From: VXNE01 sp965203615
GTDB taxonomy: Bacteria; Pseudomonadota; Gammaproteobacteria; Pseudomonadales; Azotimanducaceae
Reading direction: 5' to 3'
Assembly (NCBI GenBank): GCA_965203615.1
Contig: OZ241900.1
Coordinates: 1,240,001 to 1,304,000, forward strand
DNA length: 64,000 nt
A model generated the notes under the pieces. That model saw only the letters and a program-made list of their open reading frames with translations, had not been told where the DNA came from and ran no database searches. The translations under genes were made by a program, and so were the position numbers. This document shows, piece by piece, positions 38,041-47,387 of this stretch. The number at the start of each line of letters is the position of its first letter. Position 1 is the first letter of the stretch.

Positions 38041-40044
38041 GTGCCCAAGCCCGAGCCGTCCCTGATCGAACTCGAAGGCATCGGGCGCGTCTACCGCCGC
38101 GCGGGTGCTGGACGCCGCGGAGCGGCAACGCGAGCACTGTCGGACGTGACGCTTCGGATCGGGTCCGGCGAGTTCGTCGCCATCATGGGCCCATCGGGGT
38201 CCGGCAAGTCCACACTCATGAACATCCTGGGCTGCCTGGATCGCCCGAGCGCGGGCACGTACCGGTTTCGCGGCCGCGATGTCGGCCGGCTTCAGGCGGA
38301 CGAACTCGCCGCGCTTCGGCGCGGGTCGTTCGGGTTCGTGTTCCAGTCCTACAACCTGCTGGGTTCCGCGACGGCGCGCGAGAACGTCGAGCTGCCGGCC
38401 GCCTACGCGGGCCTTGGCCGGACCCCACGCGCGGAACGGGCGGAAGCGCTGCTCGCCGACTTCGGCCTGCGCGCGCGCCTCGGTCACCGGCCGCGGGCGC
38501 TGTCCGGCGGCGAACAGCAGCGCGTCGCCATCGCGCGGGCGCTGATGAACGGCGGCCAGGTGATCCTGGCCGACGAACCAACCGGCGCCCTCGACTCGAA
38601 GAACGGGGAAGAGGTGCTCGGCGTGCTGGCCGACCTTGCCGCAAGCGGCCACACGGTCGTCGTCATCACCCACGATCCGGAAGTCGCCGACTGGGCGGAA
38701 CGAAGGATCGAACTGCTCGATGGTCGCGTGGTTGGCGACAGGCGCACCGGCGGAAGACCGCGCGAGGGATCGTCTGCGGCGGTCCACCAGACCGACGGTC
38801 CGATCCTCAAGCCCCGCAGCGGCCGGCTCAACCTCGAAGGCGCGGTCGAGTCATTCAGGAACACCCTCGCGTCGCTGCGTGTCAACCTGTTGCGCGGCAG
38901 CCGGTTGCGAACCGCGCTGACCGTCCTCAGCGTGACGGTGGGGGTGTGGTCGGTGGTCGCCATGCTGAGCGTGGTGCAGGGCGGCTACCGCGCGGGAGTG
39001 GAGACGGTGTCGCGGGCTGGAGCGGACCGGATGAACATCCGGTCCGGCTTTCCGCATCCGGATCGCCAGACGACGCCGGCGCTGCTGACGCTGGCCGATG
39101 CGGAAGCCATCAGGCGGGACGTGGACAATATCCGCGGCGTGCTGCCCGAGATCGGCGGCCGGAAGATGCTGCGACGCGGCGACCGGCAGGTCGAGGCGTA
39201 TGTGAGCGGGTCCATGCCGGACAGGCTGGCGATCTACGGCTGGACGCTCGGGAGCGGCGTGTTCTTCTCCGATCGCGACAGCACCGGCCACGAACCCGTG
39301 GTCGTGATCGGCGCCGGAATCCAAGACGAACTGTTTCCGCACGGTGCGGAGGCGGTTGCCAGTCACATCCTGATCGACGGCACTCCGTTCCTAGTCAAGG
39401 GCGTGTTGACGCGGTTCCAGGCGCCGGGGCGCGTCACCGAGGACTTCCGGGACAAACAGGTCTTCGTCCCGCTCGGCACGGCCCAGGCACTGCTCTTCGG
39501 TAGCGATACCCTGGACTCCATCACGGTCCACGCCGCAGACCCCAAGCGCCTCGGCGACACGGCAAGCGCCGTGGAAGACCTATTGGCGCGGCGCCACGGC
39601 CACCGCGGCTTCATGCTGCAGGCGGACCTTGGCATGCGGATCGGCTTCACCAGGGTGGAGCGGCTGCTGTCAGCCCTGATCGGCGCGGTGGGCGCGATCT
39701 CGCTCTTCGTCGGCGGCATGGGGGTGACCTCGGTCATGCTGGTATCCGTCGCCGAACGCACCCGGGAGGTCGGCATCCGCATGGCCACCGGCGCCCGCCG
39801 GCGAGACATACTGCGCCAGTTCCTGCTGGAGGCGGTGGCGATCACCGTGGCCGGCGGCGTGCTGGGCACGGCCTTAGGGTTCGCGAGCCGGTTCGCGTTC
39901 GAAGCGTTCAACGTGCCGTCATCCCTGTCGGCGTGGTTCGTGTTCGCCGCCCTGGGATGCGCCGTCGGAACCGGTCTCGCGGCCGGCATCGTCCCCGCGC
40001 GCAGGGCGGCGGCGCTCGATCCCGTCGCGGCACTGGCACGGTAG
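38041..40044 (+). CDS. MacB-family ABC transporter ATPase/permease (copy 3)
   Basis: A 667-residue protein with a GTG start 7 bases after the TolC-like gene. Walker A GPSGSGKST is near 50-58, then LSGGEQQRVAIARA and VILADEPTGALDS. The core domain is the most diverged of the set (AIYGWTLGSGVFFSDRDST, VVVIGAGIQDELFP, HILIDGTPFLVKGVLTRF). Three C-terminal helices contain VAERTREVGIRMATGARRRD. The diverged core suggests a different substrate or partner contact from copies 1 and 2. Confidence 0.92.
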   Translation: MPKPEPSLIELEGIGRVYRRAGAGRRGAATRALSDVTLRIGSGEFVAIMGPSGSGKSTLMNILGCLDRPSAGTYRFRGRDVGRLQADELAALRRGSFGFVFQSYNLLGSATARENVELPAAYAGLGRTPRAERAEALLADFGLRARLGHRPRALSGGEQQRVAIARALMNGGQVILADEPTGALDSKNGEEVLGVLADLAASGHTVVVITHDPEVADWAERRIELLDGRVVGDRRTGGRPREGSSAAVHQTDGPILKPRSGRLNLEGAVESFRNTLASLRVNLLRGSRLRTALTVLSVTVGVWSVVAMLSVVQGGYRAGVETVSRAGADRMNIRSGFPHPDRQTTPALLTLADAEAIRRDVDNIRGVLPEIGGRKMLRRGDRQVEAYVSGSMPDRLAIYGWTLGSGVFFSDRDSTGHEPVVVIGAGIQDELFPHGAEAVASHILIDGTPFLVKGVLTRFQAPGRVTEDFRDKQVFVPLGTAQALLFGSDTLDSITVHAADPKRLGDTASAVEDLLARRHGHRGFMLQADLGMRIGFTRVERLLSALIGAVGAISLFVGGMGVTSVMLVSVAERTREVGIRMATGARRRDILRQFLLEAVAITVAGGVLGTALGFASRFAFEAFNVPSSLSAWFVFAALGCAVGTGLAAGIVPARRAAALDPVAALAR

Positions 40045-40103
40045 GCTCAAATCCGGATTGGATGCATGCCTTGTTTCTCCGTGCCCGTGCGGGGCCTCGT
40101 GTC

Positions 40104-40661
40104 TTACCGGTTCAGGTCAGACCAGTCGGGCCGGTGCAGTCCGGTATCGATGTAACTCTCCACTGCCTCCGAGAAGTACGCGGTGGACATCGCGGTTCCA
40201 ACCGCCTGGCGACCGTCGCAATTCGGGTTAGCAAACGCCTGGTAGCGGTAGTCGTTGCGAGGATCGTCCTTGTTCCTGATGCGGACCAATGCCCGAGCGG
40301 CCGAATCGGCGTCATCGTCAGGACGGGGGTTCGCGTAGCACTTGCCGATTCGGTAGTGGATCGTGCCCTTCTCCCTTGAAGGCTTCGGGAAACTCAAGCG
40401 CCATGTCGACGATGCCGAACCCGCGACAATCACCATTCCGATGCTGTCGGCCTTCACTTCGACAAGGCCGTCGCCGTCCAGGCACGCAAAGAGCGAAAGC
40501 GCCTGGTCGAGGCATGCGTCTCCCGTTGCGCTGCAACTCGCCAGGGCTTCGGATGTGGCGGCGCAATCCCCCGTAACCACGTCCGACGCATCGGCTTCGG
40601 CGGCCAAATGCACGACCAACAACAGAACCAACATGAATTTCACCGTCCTGACCATCGTCAT
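40104..40661 (-). CDS. Small secreted cysteine-containing protein of unknown function
   Basis: The frame stays open far upstream against MacB copy 4, but a signal peptide starts at 40661 (MTMVRTVKFMLVLLLVVHLA), giving 185 residues. The mature part has four close cysteines (DCAATSEALASCSATGDAC then FACLDGDG) and two more further on (GKCYANPRP and NPNCDGRQ), an even number that fits disulphides. No family was recognised. It is encoded antisense to the transporter operon, between MacB copies 3 and 4. It could be an exported cargo, a periplasmic partner, or an insertion with no link. Confidence 0.65.
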   Translation of the reverse strand: MTMVRTVKFMLVLLLVVHLAAEADASDVVTGDCAATSEALASCSATGDACLDQALSLFACLDGDGLVEVKADSIGMVIVAGSASSTWRLSFPKPSREKGTIHYRIGKCYANPRPDDDADSAARALVRIRNKDDPRNDYRYQAFANPNCDGRQAVGTAMSTAYFSEAVESYIDTGLHRPDWSDLNR

Positions 40662-40781
40662 GTTTGGAATCACTCCCGGTAGCTGCGACACTCGGATCAT
40701 GGGCAAATTACCGTGCATCTCGATGATTAGGCAAATCCACGCTTGCCGACCCCAGGCGCCCGCAGGAGCACATCCTTGCCC

Positions 40782-42713
40782 ATGATCCGTCTCGAAAAGA
40801 TCGGTCGAGCGTTCGAGTCGCCGGCGGGCTCGGTACCGGCACTCTCTGACGTCACCCTCGAAATCGACGCGGGAGAAATGGTATGGGTCAACGGGCCATC
40901 CGGGTCCGGCAAGTCGACGCTCGTCAACATCCTGGGATGCCTGGATCGGCCGACCGCCGGACGCTACTGGTTCGGGGGAATGGATGTCTCGGCGCTCGAC
41001 GACGAGAACCTTGCCCACCTGCGGCGCGAGGACATCGGCCTGGTGTTCCAGAACCACTGCCTGGTGGACTCGATGACGGCGCAGTCCAATGTAGAGCTGC
41101 CCGCCATGTACTCCGGGAGACCCCGAACGGATCGAGCCGCAAGCGCTCGGCAGGTGCTCACGAGCCTGGGTCTCGAGACGCGCCTGGACCAGTTTCCGTC
41201 CGAACTCTCGGGCGGGGAGTGCCAACGGGTGGCGATCGGTCGCGCGTTGATGAACAGTCCGCGCGTGATTCTCGCCGACGAGCCGACCGGGGCGCTTGAC
41301 GCCCGCCAGGGCCGGGAAGTCCTGGCATCGCTGCAGCAGCTTGCTGGCCAGGGACTGGTTGTCGTGGTCGTCTCGCATGACCCTGCGATCGCGACATACG
41401 CGACCCGTCGGCTGGAGTTGAGGGACGGCATGCTGGTGGAGGACGTGGAGACCGGTTCCGACTCCCGCACGTCCGAGGCGACACCGGTTGGCCTGCCGCA
41501 AGCAGGGCGATCAAGACGCTCGGGTTTCGAGGGATTGCTTGCGGCGGGGAGGACCCTGCGCGCCAGCACGAGGCGTGCCGCGTTGCTGGTTGCGGTCGCT
41601 GCCGTTGGGGTGGCGTCGGCGGTAGCTCTGCTCGGTCTCGCGAACGGGGCGTACCAAGAGAGCTTCAAGGTTATGGGCAATTTGGGCGCAGACCGCATAG
41701 GAATCGGGTCGATACCCACCGAGGGCGGAGCTTCCGGTCTCGACCTGGACGACGCGCACGCCATCGAACGTCTCCCGAACGTCCGAGAAACGTTCCCCAC
41801 GCAATACGTCATGAGCTGGGCGAGATACGGCGACAGGCACGTGCAGGACGTGGAGGTGTACGCGGACGACGATCGTCCGGAGTTCATGTGGGATCCGTGG
41901 CCCCTGGCGCAAGGCGAGCACATCGGCCACCGCGACAGCGAAGACAGGTCGCAGGTCGTGGTCATCGGACCGAAGCTGCGCCAATTGCTGTTCTCTCCGG
42001 ACGCAAATCCGGTGGGCGAGCGCATCGACGTTGGCGGAGTGCCGTTCGAGGTCAAGGGAGTGCTCGCACCGCACCGCATCATGGAAGGGGAAACCTATCG
42101 ATTCCGGTCGTTCCCGCCCAGGCTGCAGATTCCGTTGGCGACGGCCAGGGACTTGCTGCTTGGCCTCGACGTCCCTCTCCATGTAATGGTGTATGTCGAC
42201 GATCCCGCACGCATAGATGAGACCGCCGGCGAAATCCGAGACCTCCTGTTCCGCCGCTTGGGTCCATCGGGTTACGTTATCTCTCTCGATGATCAGATGG
42301 TCGGCCCCTACCGCGATTCCGTAAAGCTCCAGGTCAGGGTCCTGGTTGGCATCGGCGTGGCGTCGCTGGCTGCTTCCGCCTTCGCGAGCATGCTGTTCAT
42401 GTGGACTTCGGTCCGCCAGAGAAGGACGGAGATCGCCATGCGGATGGCGGTCGGAGCGGACAGGCGGGATGTGCTGTGGCAGTTCCTCGCCGAATCGGGA
42501 GCGACGACCTTGCTCGGTACGGCATTGGGTGTGCCCCTGGCATTCCTGGTCACGGCCGTGGTGCAATTCTTCGCGGACATCACCCCGGCGTACGAACCGT
42601 GGTTTGTCTGGGCGGCCGTGGCCGGCGGGGCTCTCGCTGGACTGCTATCGGGTGTCATGCCCGCTTACCGCGCGTCCCGGCTGGACCCGATAGCCGAGTT
42701 GGCGGGCAATTAG
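40782..42713 (+). CDS. MacB-family ABC transporter ATPase/permease (copy 4)
   Basis: A 643-residue protein from ATG 40782. TTG 40776, two codons earlier, sits better behind AGGAG at 40763-40767 and may be the true start. Walker A GPSGSGKST is near 37-45. The signature reads LSGGECQRVAIGRA, with Cys where the others have Gln or Arg. The core includes WDPWPLAQGEHIGHRDSED, VVVIGPKLRQLLFS and RIDVGGVPFEVKGVLAPHR. The FtsX helices include RQRRTEIAMRMAVGADRRD. It restarts the cluster after the antisense secreted protein gene and probably has its own promoter in the ~120 bases upstream. Confidence 0.9.
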   Translation: MIRLEKIGRAFESPAGSVPALSDVTLEIDAGEMVWVNGPSGSGKSTLVNILGCLDRPTAGRYWFGGMDVSALDDENLAHLRREDIGLVFQNHCLVDSMTAQSNVELPAMYSGRPRTDRAASARQVLTSLGLETRLDQFPSELSGGECQRVAIGRALMNSPRVILADEPTGALDARQGREVLASLQQLAGQGLVVVVVSHDPAIATYATRRLELRDGMLVEDVETGSDSRTSEATPVGLPQAGRSRRSGFEGLLAAGRTLRASTRRAALLVAVAAVGVASAVALLGLANGAYQESFKVMGNLGADRIGIGSIPTEGGASGLDLDDAHAIERLPNVRETFPTQYVMSWARYGDRHVQDVEVYADDDRPEFMWDPWPLAQGEHIGHRDSEDRSQVVVIGPKLRQLLFSPDANPVGERIDVGGVPFEVKGVLAPHRIMEGETYRFRSFPPRLQIPLATARDLLLGLDVPLHVMVYVDDPARIDETAGEIRDLLFRRLGPSGYVISLDDQMVGPYRDSVKLQVRVLVGIGVASLAASAFASMLFMWTSVRQRRTEIAMRMAVGADRRDVLWQFLAESGATTLLGTALGVPLAFLVTAVVQFFADITPAYEPWFVWAAVAGGALAGLLSGVMPAYRASRLDPIAELAGN

Positions 42714-42743
42714 CGGGAAGAACAATACACAAGGAAACCCGTC

Positions 42744-44795
42744 GTGGAATCAGTCGAGGACCGCGCAACATCACCGTTGATAGAACTGCGGGCCATAGGC
42801 CGCGCTTTCGAGGACGAGGGCGAATCGCCCACGGAAGCGCTTGCCGACGTCTCGCTTGCCATCGCGCCTGGCGAGTTCGTCTGCATCACCGGCCCTTCCG
42901 GGTCGGGCAAGTCCACGCTACTGAACATCCTCGGTTGCCTGGATCGCCCGTCCGACGGCACGTACCGGTTCGCTGGAAGGGACGTCACGGATCTCGACGC
43001 CGATGCACTCGCCCGCCTGCGCCGGGACGAGTTCGGCTTCGTCTTCCAGGCATTCAACCTGCTGGACTCGGCGACGGCGCGCCAGAACGTCGAGTTGCCG
43101 GCGCGGTACGCGGGTATGGGCGCAGACCAGGGGCGTCAGCGGGCCCGCGTCTTGCTGGAGTCGCTCGGCCTGGGCGAACGGATCGACCACCGCCCGTTCG
43201 AGTTGTCGGGAGGCGAACGGCAGCGGGCCGCCATCGCGCGGGCGCTGATGAACGGTGGCCGCGTCATCCTGGCGGACGAACCCACCGGCGCCCTGGACTC
43301 CGCACAGAGCGACGAGGTCTTGTCGCTGCTGAAACAACTGTCGGCGCGAGGCCACACGGTGGTGATCGTTTCCCACGATGCCGCAGTCGCAGCCCTCGCG
43401 GACCGGCGGATCGAGCTTCGCAATGGCCGCATAGCCGAAGATTCCGGAACTTCGGCAAACGCACGGTCCGAGATCGCCTTCGAGCGAACCGGGGGTCCGG
43501 GCCGGCTGCCGGGCGCACTGGCCACGGTTCGAGACGCTCTGACCTGCCTTCGGGCGAGTCCGCTCCGCGCGGCCCTGACCGTTCTCAGCGTCGCACTCGG
43601 CGTCGGGTCCGTGGTCACGTTGCTGAGTCTTGCCGAGGGCATCGAGCGCAGGACCCTCGAGATCGTCGCGGCCGACCTGATAAAGATCCGTTCTTCCGCC
43701 ACCCCCAACGCCGAAGCGATTCGACTGACGACCTCGGACGCCGAAGCGATTCAGGCCGAAGTGCCGAAGGTGCGCGAAACCTTCCTGTCGACGCTCGGCC
43801 CATTCCAGGTACAACACGGACCCGTATCCACGGGGACCGAAATCCGCGCGAATACCAGGACCCGCCCCACGGCAGTGGACAATGAGGAATGGCCCCTGGC
43901 CCGGGGAGCGTACCTCACGGCCGCCGACAACGAGCGCCGCGAGCAGGTCGTGGTGCTGGGCCCCACTCCCACCAGGGAGCTCTTCGAGGAAGGCGTCGAT
44001 CCCGTTGGGGAGCACATCCAGATCGGCGGTGTGCCGTTCCTGGTAAAGGGCGTTCTTGAGGCCTCTCCGCTGCCACCGGATGTCGATCTGCCGGAGGAGA
44101 TCGTGCAACCGCTCCTGGACACGTTCGGCGACGTTGCCTACGTACCGTTCCACACGGGTTTCGAACTCCTGTCTCCCGCCCGGGGGTCCGAGACGCTCGA
44201 GATCGACGGCGTCACCGTAACGACGGTCGCCTTCGGCTCGCTGAGCATCGACGTGCGCGTGGCCTACACGGCCGATGTCGAGGAAACCGCGGCAGCGATA
44301 CGCGACCTGCTGATCCGGCGCCATGGCCGGGAGGGCTTCAGAGTCGCGATCGATGCCGAACGGGCCGCAACTTACGACGCCATGTGGCGTCTCCATCCAG
44401 GCATTCAGGCAGCGATCGGCACTGTCGCGCTGCTGGCCGCGATCCTCGGCGTGATGGCGACCATGCTGGTGTCGGTCGGCGCGAGGCGCCGGGAGGTCGG
44501 AATCCGCATGGCCATCGGCGCCCGCCAACGCGACATCACCTCCCAGTTCCTGGTCGAAGCGGGCATCGCGGCCACCGTCGGCGGAGCAGTCGGCCTCCTG
44601 CTCGGATACTGGACCGCCGCCGGCGTCGCCGAATTCGCGCAGCCAACCGGGATGATGAAGGTTCCGGTAGCCTTCGCCGCCTGGTTCGTACCGGTCGCGC
44701 TCTGCTCCGGCGTAGCGACGGGACTCGTCGCCGGCATCTTCCCCGCGCGCCGAGCGGCCCGTCTCGATCCGGTTGCGGCGTTGGCAGGTGAATAG
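42744..44795 (+). CDS. MacB-family ABC transporter ATPase/permease (copy 5)
   Basis: A 683-residue protein with a GTG start 30 bases after copy 4. Walker A GPSGSGKST is near 50-58, the signature is LSGGERQRAAIARA, and Walker B is VILADEPTGALDS. The core includes EEWPLARGAYLTAADNERR, VVVLGPTPTRELFE and HIQIGGVPFLVKGVLEASP, plus an insert around 445-490 that the other copies lack. C-terminal helices carry GARRREVGIRMAIGARQRD. It ends the transporter cluster; the next gene, 143 bases on, belongs to the catabolic region. Confidence 0.92.
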   Translation: MESVEDRATSPLIELRAIGRAFEDEGESPTEALADVSLAIAPGEFVCITGPSGSGKSTLLNILGCLDRPSDGTYRFAGRDVTDLDADALARLRRDEFGFVFQAFNLLDSATARQNVELPARYAGMGADQGRQRARVLLESLGLGERIDHRPFELSGGERQRAAIARALMNGGRVILADEPTGALDSAQSDEVLSLLKQLSARGHTVVIVSHDAAVAALADRRIELRNGRIAEDSGTSANARSEIAFERTGGPGRLPGALATVRDALTCLRASPLRAALTVLSVALGVGSVVTLLSLAEGIERRTLEIVAADLIKIRSSATPNAEAIRLTTSDAEAIQAEVPKVRETFLSTLGPFQVQHGPVSTGTEIRANTRTRPTAVDNEEWPLARGAYLTAADNERREQVVVLGPTPTRELFEEGVDPVGEHIQIGGVPFLVKGVLEASPLPPDVDLPEEIVQPLLDTFGDVAYVPFHTGFELLSPARGSETLEIDGVTVTTVAFGSLSIDVRVAYTADVEETAAAIRDLLIRRHGREGFRVAIDAERAATYDAMWRLHPGIQAAIGTVALLAAILGVMATMLVSVGARRREVGIRMAIGARQRDITSQFLVEAGIAATVGGAVGLLLGYWTAAGVAEFAQPTGMMKVPVAFAAWFVPVALCSGVATGLVAGIFPARRAARLDPVAALAGE

Positions 44796-44938
44796 CAGTC
44801 AATCCGTGAAGGCAGTGCGGGCTGGGTGTATCCGCAAGACGCTCGCGCACCGAATGTCCAGCGGGTATCTTTTTCACTCTGCATGGGAATTCAATCGCCA
44901 CCGAATGACACCCGCAAGTCGGCAGGAGACGCTTTGCC

Positions 44939-46087
44939 ATGACGACTGAACCCGACACAGCTCGTTCGCGCCGGGCCGTCGCCCTGTCCCGCCGGCACAT
45001 GCCGACGGACTACGAGATCTCCCTGGCCCGATACACCAGCCGCGGAACGCAGGAGGAGGCGCGGATTCCGAAGGATTTCGGTCCGCGGCAGACGCTCGCC
45101 GGCTTCGAGGAGACCTACCGCAACATCATCGACTACATCGTGCGCATCACGTACCGCATCTGGGAGGACCGCGACGTCGAGTACATCCGCGACACGTACG
45201 ACGACGCCTCCCGGGTCTACGACGACTACGGCCTGCAGCTTGGCTCCGCCAAGATCGTCAACGACACCTACCACACGACGGGCGCCTTCTCCGACATCGA
45301 GTTGATCGCCGACGAGATCGTCTGGGCGGGAGACGACCAGGTGGGATTCCACACGTCGCACCGAACGATCATCCGGGGCACCAACGACGGGCCGAGCCGC
45401 TACGGCCCGGCCACGGGACGAAAGGTCGACGTGTTGGTGTTCGCCAACTGCGTGGCGCTCGAAAACGAGATCTTCCTCGAGCATGTGATTTACAACACGT
45501 CGAGCATGCTCAACCAGCTCGGCTTCGATATCGACGACATGGCCCGCAAGCTCGCCGCCGATCCGCCGGCGGGTTGGCCACGAAGGGCCTCCGTGTGGGA
45601 CGAGCAGCGTGCTGCCGCACGTCCGGAAACGCCGCTATCGATCGCCGAACCGGTCTCAGGTTTCGACGTCGACCGTTTCGTGCGGGCGAACTTCGATGCC
45701 TTGTGGAACCGCCACGATTTCGACGCGCTGACAAACGTCTACGAGCCCGACTTCGCCTTCCAGGGGCCGACGGATCGGGTGTTCCAGGGCATAGCCCCCT
45801 ACCGGGGTCTGCTGGGGTCCCTCTTCGCCGCGTTTCCCGATCTTGAACTGCAGGTGGACGAGGTCTACTGGATGGGCAACGAGGCCGAAGGCTTCCTCGC
45901 GTCGGTCCGCTGGAGCGCCGCCGGCACCCACGCCGGTGCCGGCATCTACGGTCCGCCGACCTCGCTTCCCGTGCAGATCTGGGGGATCACCCAACAGCAG
46001 ATCGTGAACGGCCGGATCGTTGCCGAGTGGATGCTGTTCAACGAACTCGACCTGATGATGCAACTCGCGGCCGGCCGGGGCGCATGA
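44939..46087 (+). CDS. Double-domain NTF2/SnoaL-like protein, type A (copy 1)
   Basis: A 382-residue cytoplasmic protein made of two cone-shaped NTF2-like domains. The first is ~55-205 (YIVRITYRIWEDRDVEYIRD to LVFANCVALENEIFLEHVIY) and the second ~245-375 (FDALWNRHDFDALTNVYEPD to NGRIVAEWMLFNELDLMMQL). It is clearly homologous over its length to the protein at 57576-58568. SnoaL-like proteins bind small hydrophobic molecules and include isomerases, hydrolases and cyclases; no catalytic assignment is possible here. Its stop overlaps the start of a type B partner (ATGA), so the two probably work together. Confidence 0.85.
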   Translation: MTTEPDTARSRRAVALSRRHMPTDYEISLARYTSRGTQEEARIPKDFGPRQTLAGFEETYRNIIDYIVRITYRIWEDRDVEYIRDTYDDASRVYDDYGLQLGSAKIVNDTYHTTGAFSDIELIADEIVWAGDDQVGFHTSHRTIIRGTNDGPSRYGPATGRKVDVLVFANCVALENEIFLEHVIYNTSSMLNQLGFDIDDMARKLAADPPAGWPRRASVWDEQRAAARPETPLSIAEPVSGFDVDRFVRANFDALWNRHDFDALTNVYEPDFAFQGPTDRVFQGIAPYRGLLGSLFAAFPDLELQVDEVYWMGNEAEGFLASVRWSAAGTHAGAGIYGPPTSLPVQIWGITQQQIVNGRIVAEWMLFNELDLMMQLAAGRGA

Positions 46088-47079
46088 GCGACACGCAGAA
46101 CGCCAAGAACCTGGTCCTCAGGTACCTGGAGGCGTGGGAGTCCGCTCCGCTTGGTCGGATCGACGACGTTCTCGCCCCATTCGCGAACGACGACTACCGT
46201 TTTCGGGGCGTGCATCCGTTCAACGAGCTAGCCGGTATCGACAAAGTCAGTTCGGCAGTCTGGCATCCGATGCGCGCGGCGTTCACCGCCCTGCAGCGCC
46301 GGCAGGACATCTTCATGGCAGGCGAGAACCGGATCGACGGCACGATGTGGGTCACCAGCATGGGCAAGCTCATGGGCCTGTTCGACCACTCCTGGCTCGG
46401 CATCCCGCCCACCGGCAAGATCGCTCTGATCCCGTACTGCGAGTTCCACCGGGTCGATGCCGGCGAGATCGCCGAGTCCGCGTTCTTCTGCGACATCGTC
46501 AGCGTCATGAAGCAGGCCGGATTGAACCCGCTGCCCATGCAGACCGGCGCGGAAATCGTCAATCCCGGTCCCCGGACCCAAGACGGGTTGCTCTACGACC
46601 CCCAGGAACCAGCCGAGTCCCGGAAGACCCTGGACCTCATCATGCAGATGTGCGACGACCTGGTGGAGAAAGACGGATTCCAGTCATCCAACTCCTCGCT
46701 GGCTAGCACCTGGCACGACGGCATGATCTGGTTCGGACCTTCCGGCATCGGCGCGACCTACACGATCGAGCGCTATCAGCTCCAGCACCAGGGCCCCTTT
46801 CGCTCGGGATTAAGGAACATCGACTTCAACGGCCATGTGCTGGAACACGCCGAAGGCTGTTACGGCGGCTGGTTCGGCTGGCCCAATATGCGCATGAACC
46901 AGGGCGACGGGTTCATGGGGTTGCCGGCTTCCGAGCGCACCACCGAAATGCGCGTGGTGGACATGTACCGTCGGGAAGGCGACAAGCTGGCCGAGAACTG
47001 GGTGTTCATCGATCTGCTGCACTACCTGCGGTTGCTGGGGGTGGATGTGCTGGGGCGCTGCGCCGGGATGCGCGGATAG
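46084..47079 (+). CDS. Double-domain NTF2/SnoaL-like protein, type B (copy 1)
   Basis: A 331-residue protein from the ATGA overlap at 46084. Two NTF2-like domains are visible, ~10-150 (RYLEAWESAPLGRIDDVLAP to YCEFHRVDAGEIAESAFFCD) and ~200-320 (TWHDGMIWFGPSGIGATYTI to LAENWVFIDLLHYLRLLGVD). The protein at 59981-60994 is a homologue with the same motifs (WYGPAGIGA, GWLGLAAT, IAENWVPIDMIDLLLQMG). Both are encoded next to a type A partner or close to one. The substrate is unknown. Confidence 0.85.
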   Translation: MSDTQNAKNLVLRYLEAWESAPLGRIDDVLAPFANDDYRFRGVHPFNELAGIDKVSSAVWHPMRAAFTALQRRQDIFMAGENRIDGTMWVTSMGKLMGLFDHSWLGIPPTGKIALIPYCEFHRVDAGEIAESAFFCDIVSVMKQAGLNPLPMQTGAEIVNPGPRTQDGLLYDPQEPAESRKTLDLIMQMCDDLVEKDGFQSSNSSLASTWHDGMIWFGPSGIGATYTIERYQLQHQGPFRSGLRNIDFNGHVLEHAEGCYGGWFGWPNMRMNQGDGFMGLPASERTTEMRVVDMYRREGDKLAENWVFIDLLHYLRLLGVDVLGRCAGMRG

Positions 47080-47126
47080 GAACGCGGCGTCGGGTCCGGG
47101 CTCCGAGAAAACAAGGAGAAGATCAG

Positions 47127-47387
47127 GTGAACGGCAGGGCGAAACGCCCGGTATGGAGTTACCGGGTGTTGAAACAGCAACATGAGGGCAAGGGGGGAGA
47201 ATCCTGGGTCGAAACGGAGTATGGAATCGTCGAAGCGTATTTCGACGAGGACGGTGCACCAGTCGGCTACTGCGACCCGCATGTAGTCGGCAACTCAGTA
47301 GAGGAGTTGCGCAGCGTGTTGGGGATGATGCACGCCGCGCTCGACAAGCCGATCATGGAAACGGGTGACTTCACGGCGGGCCGTTAA
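47127..47387 (+). CDS. Conserved small protein of unknown function
   Basis: An 86-residue protein with a GTG start behind AAGGAGAAGATCAG, a strong ribosome binding site. The pattern WSYRVLKQ...YGIVEAYFDEDGAPVGYCD...SVEELRSVLGMMHAALDKPI matches a widespread small family of unknown function that I recognise from memory. It follows the type B NTF2-like gene by 47 bases and could be co-transcribed with it. Confidence 0.7.
   Translation: MNGRAKRPVWSYRVLKQQHEGKGGESWVETEYGIVEAYFDEDGAPVGYCDPHVVGNSVEELRSVLGMMHAALDKPIMETGDFTAGR

Noticed and set aside
40662..41501. Upstream extension of the minus-strand frame of the secreted protein across MacB copy 4
   Set aside because: The extension is antisense to a well-supported ATPase domain and a clear signal peptide begins at 40661.
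42401..43885. Long open frame shifted relative to MacB copies 4 and 5
   Set aside because: Composition is typical of a shadow frame in GC-rich DNA (Arg, Gly and His runs) and it overlaps two real genes.
44880..44938. Fourth copy of the 17-base motif before the A1/B1 NTF2-like pair
   Set aside because: The best match, around CTGCATGGGAATTCAAT, agrees at too few positions to separate it from chance.
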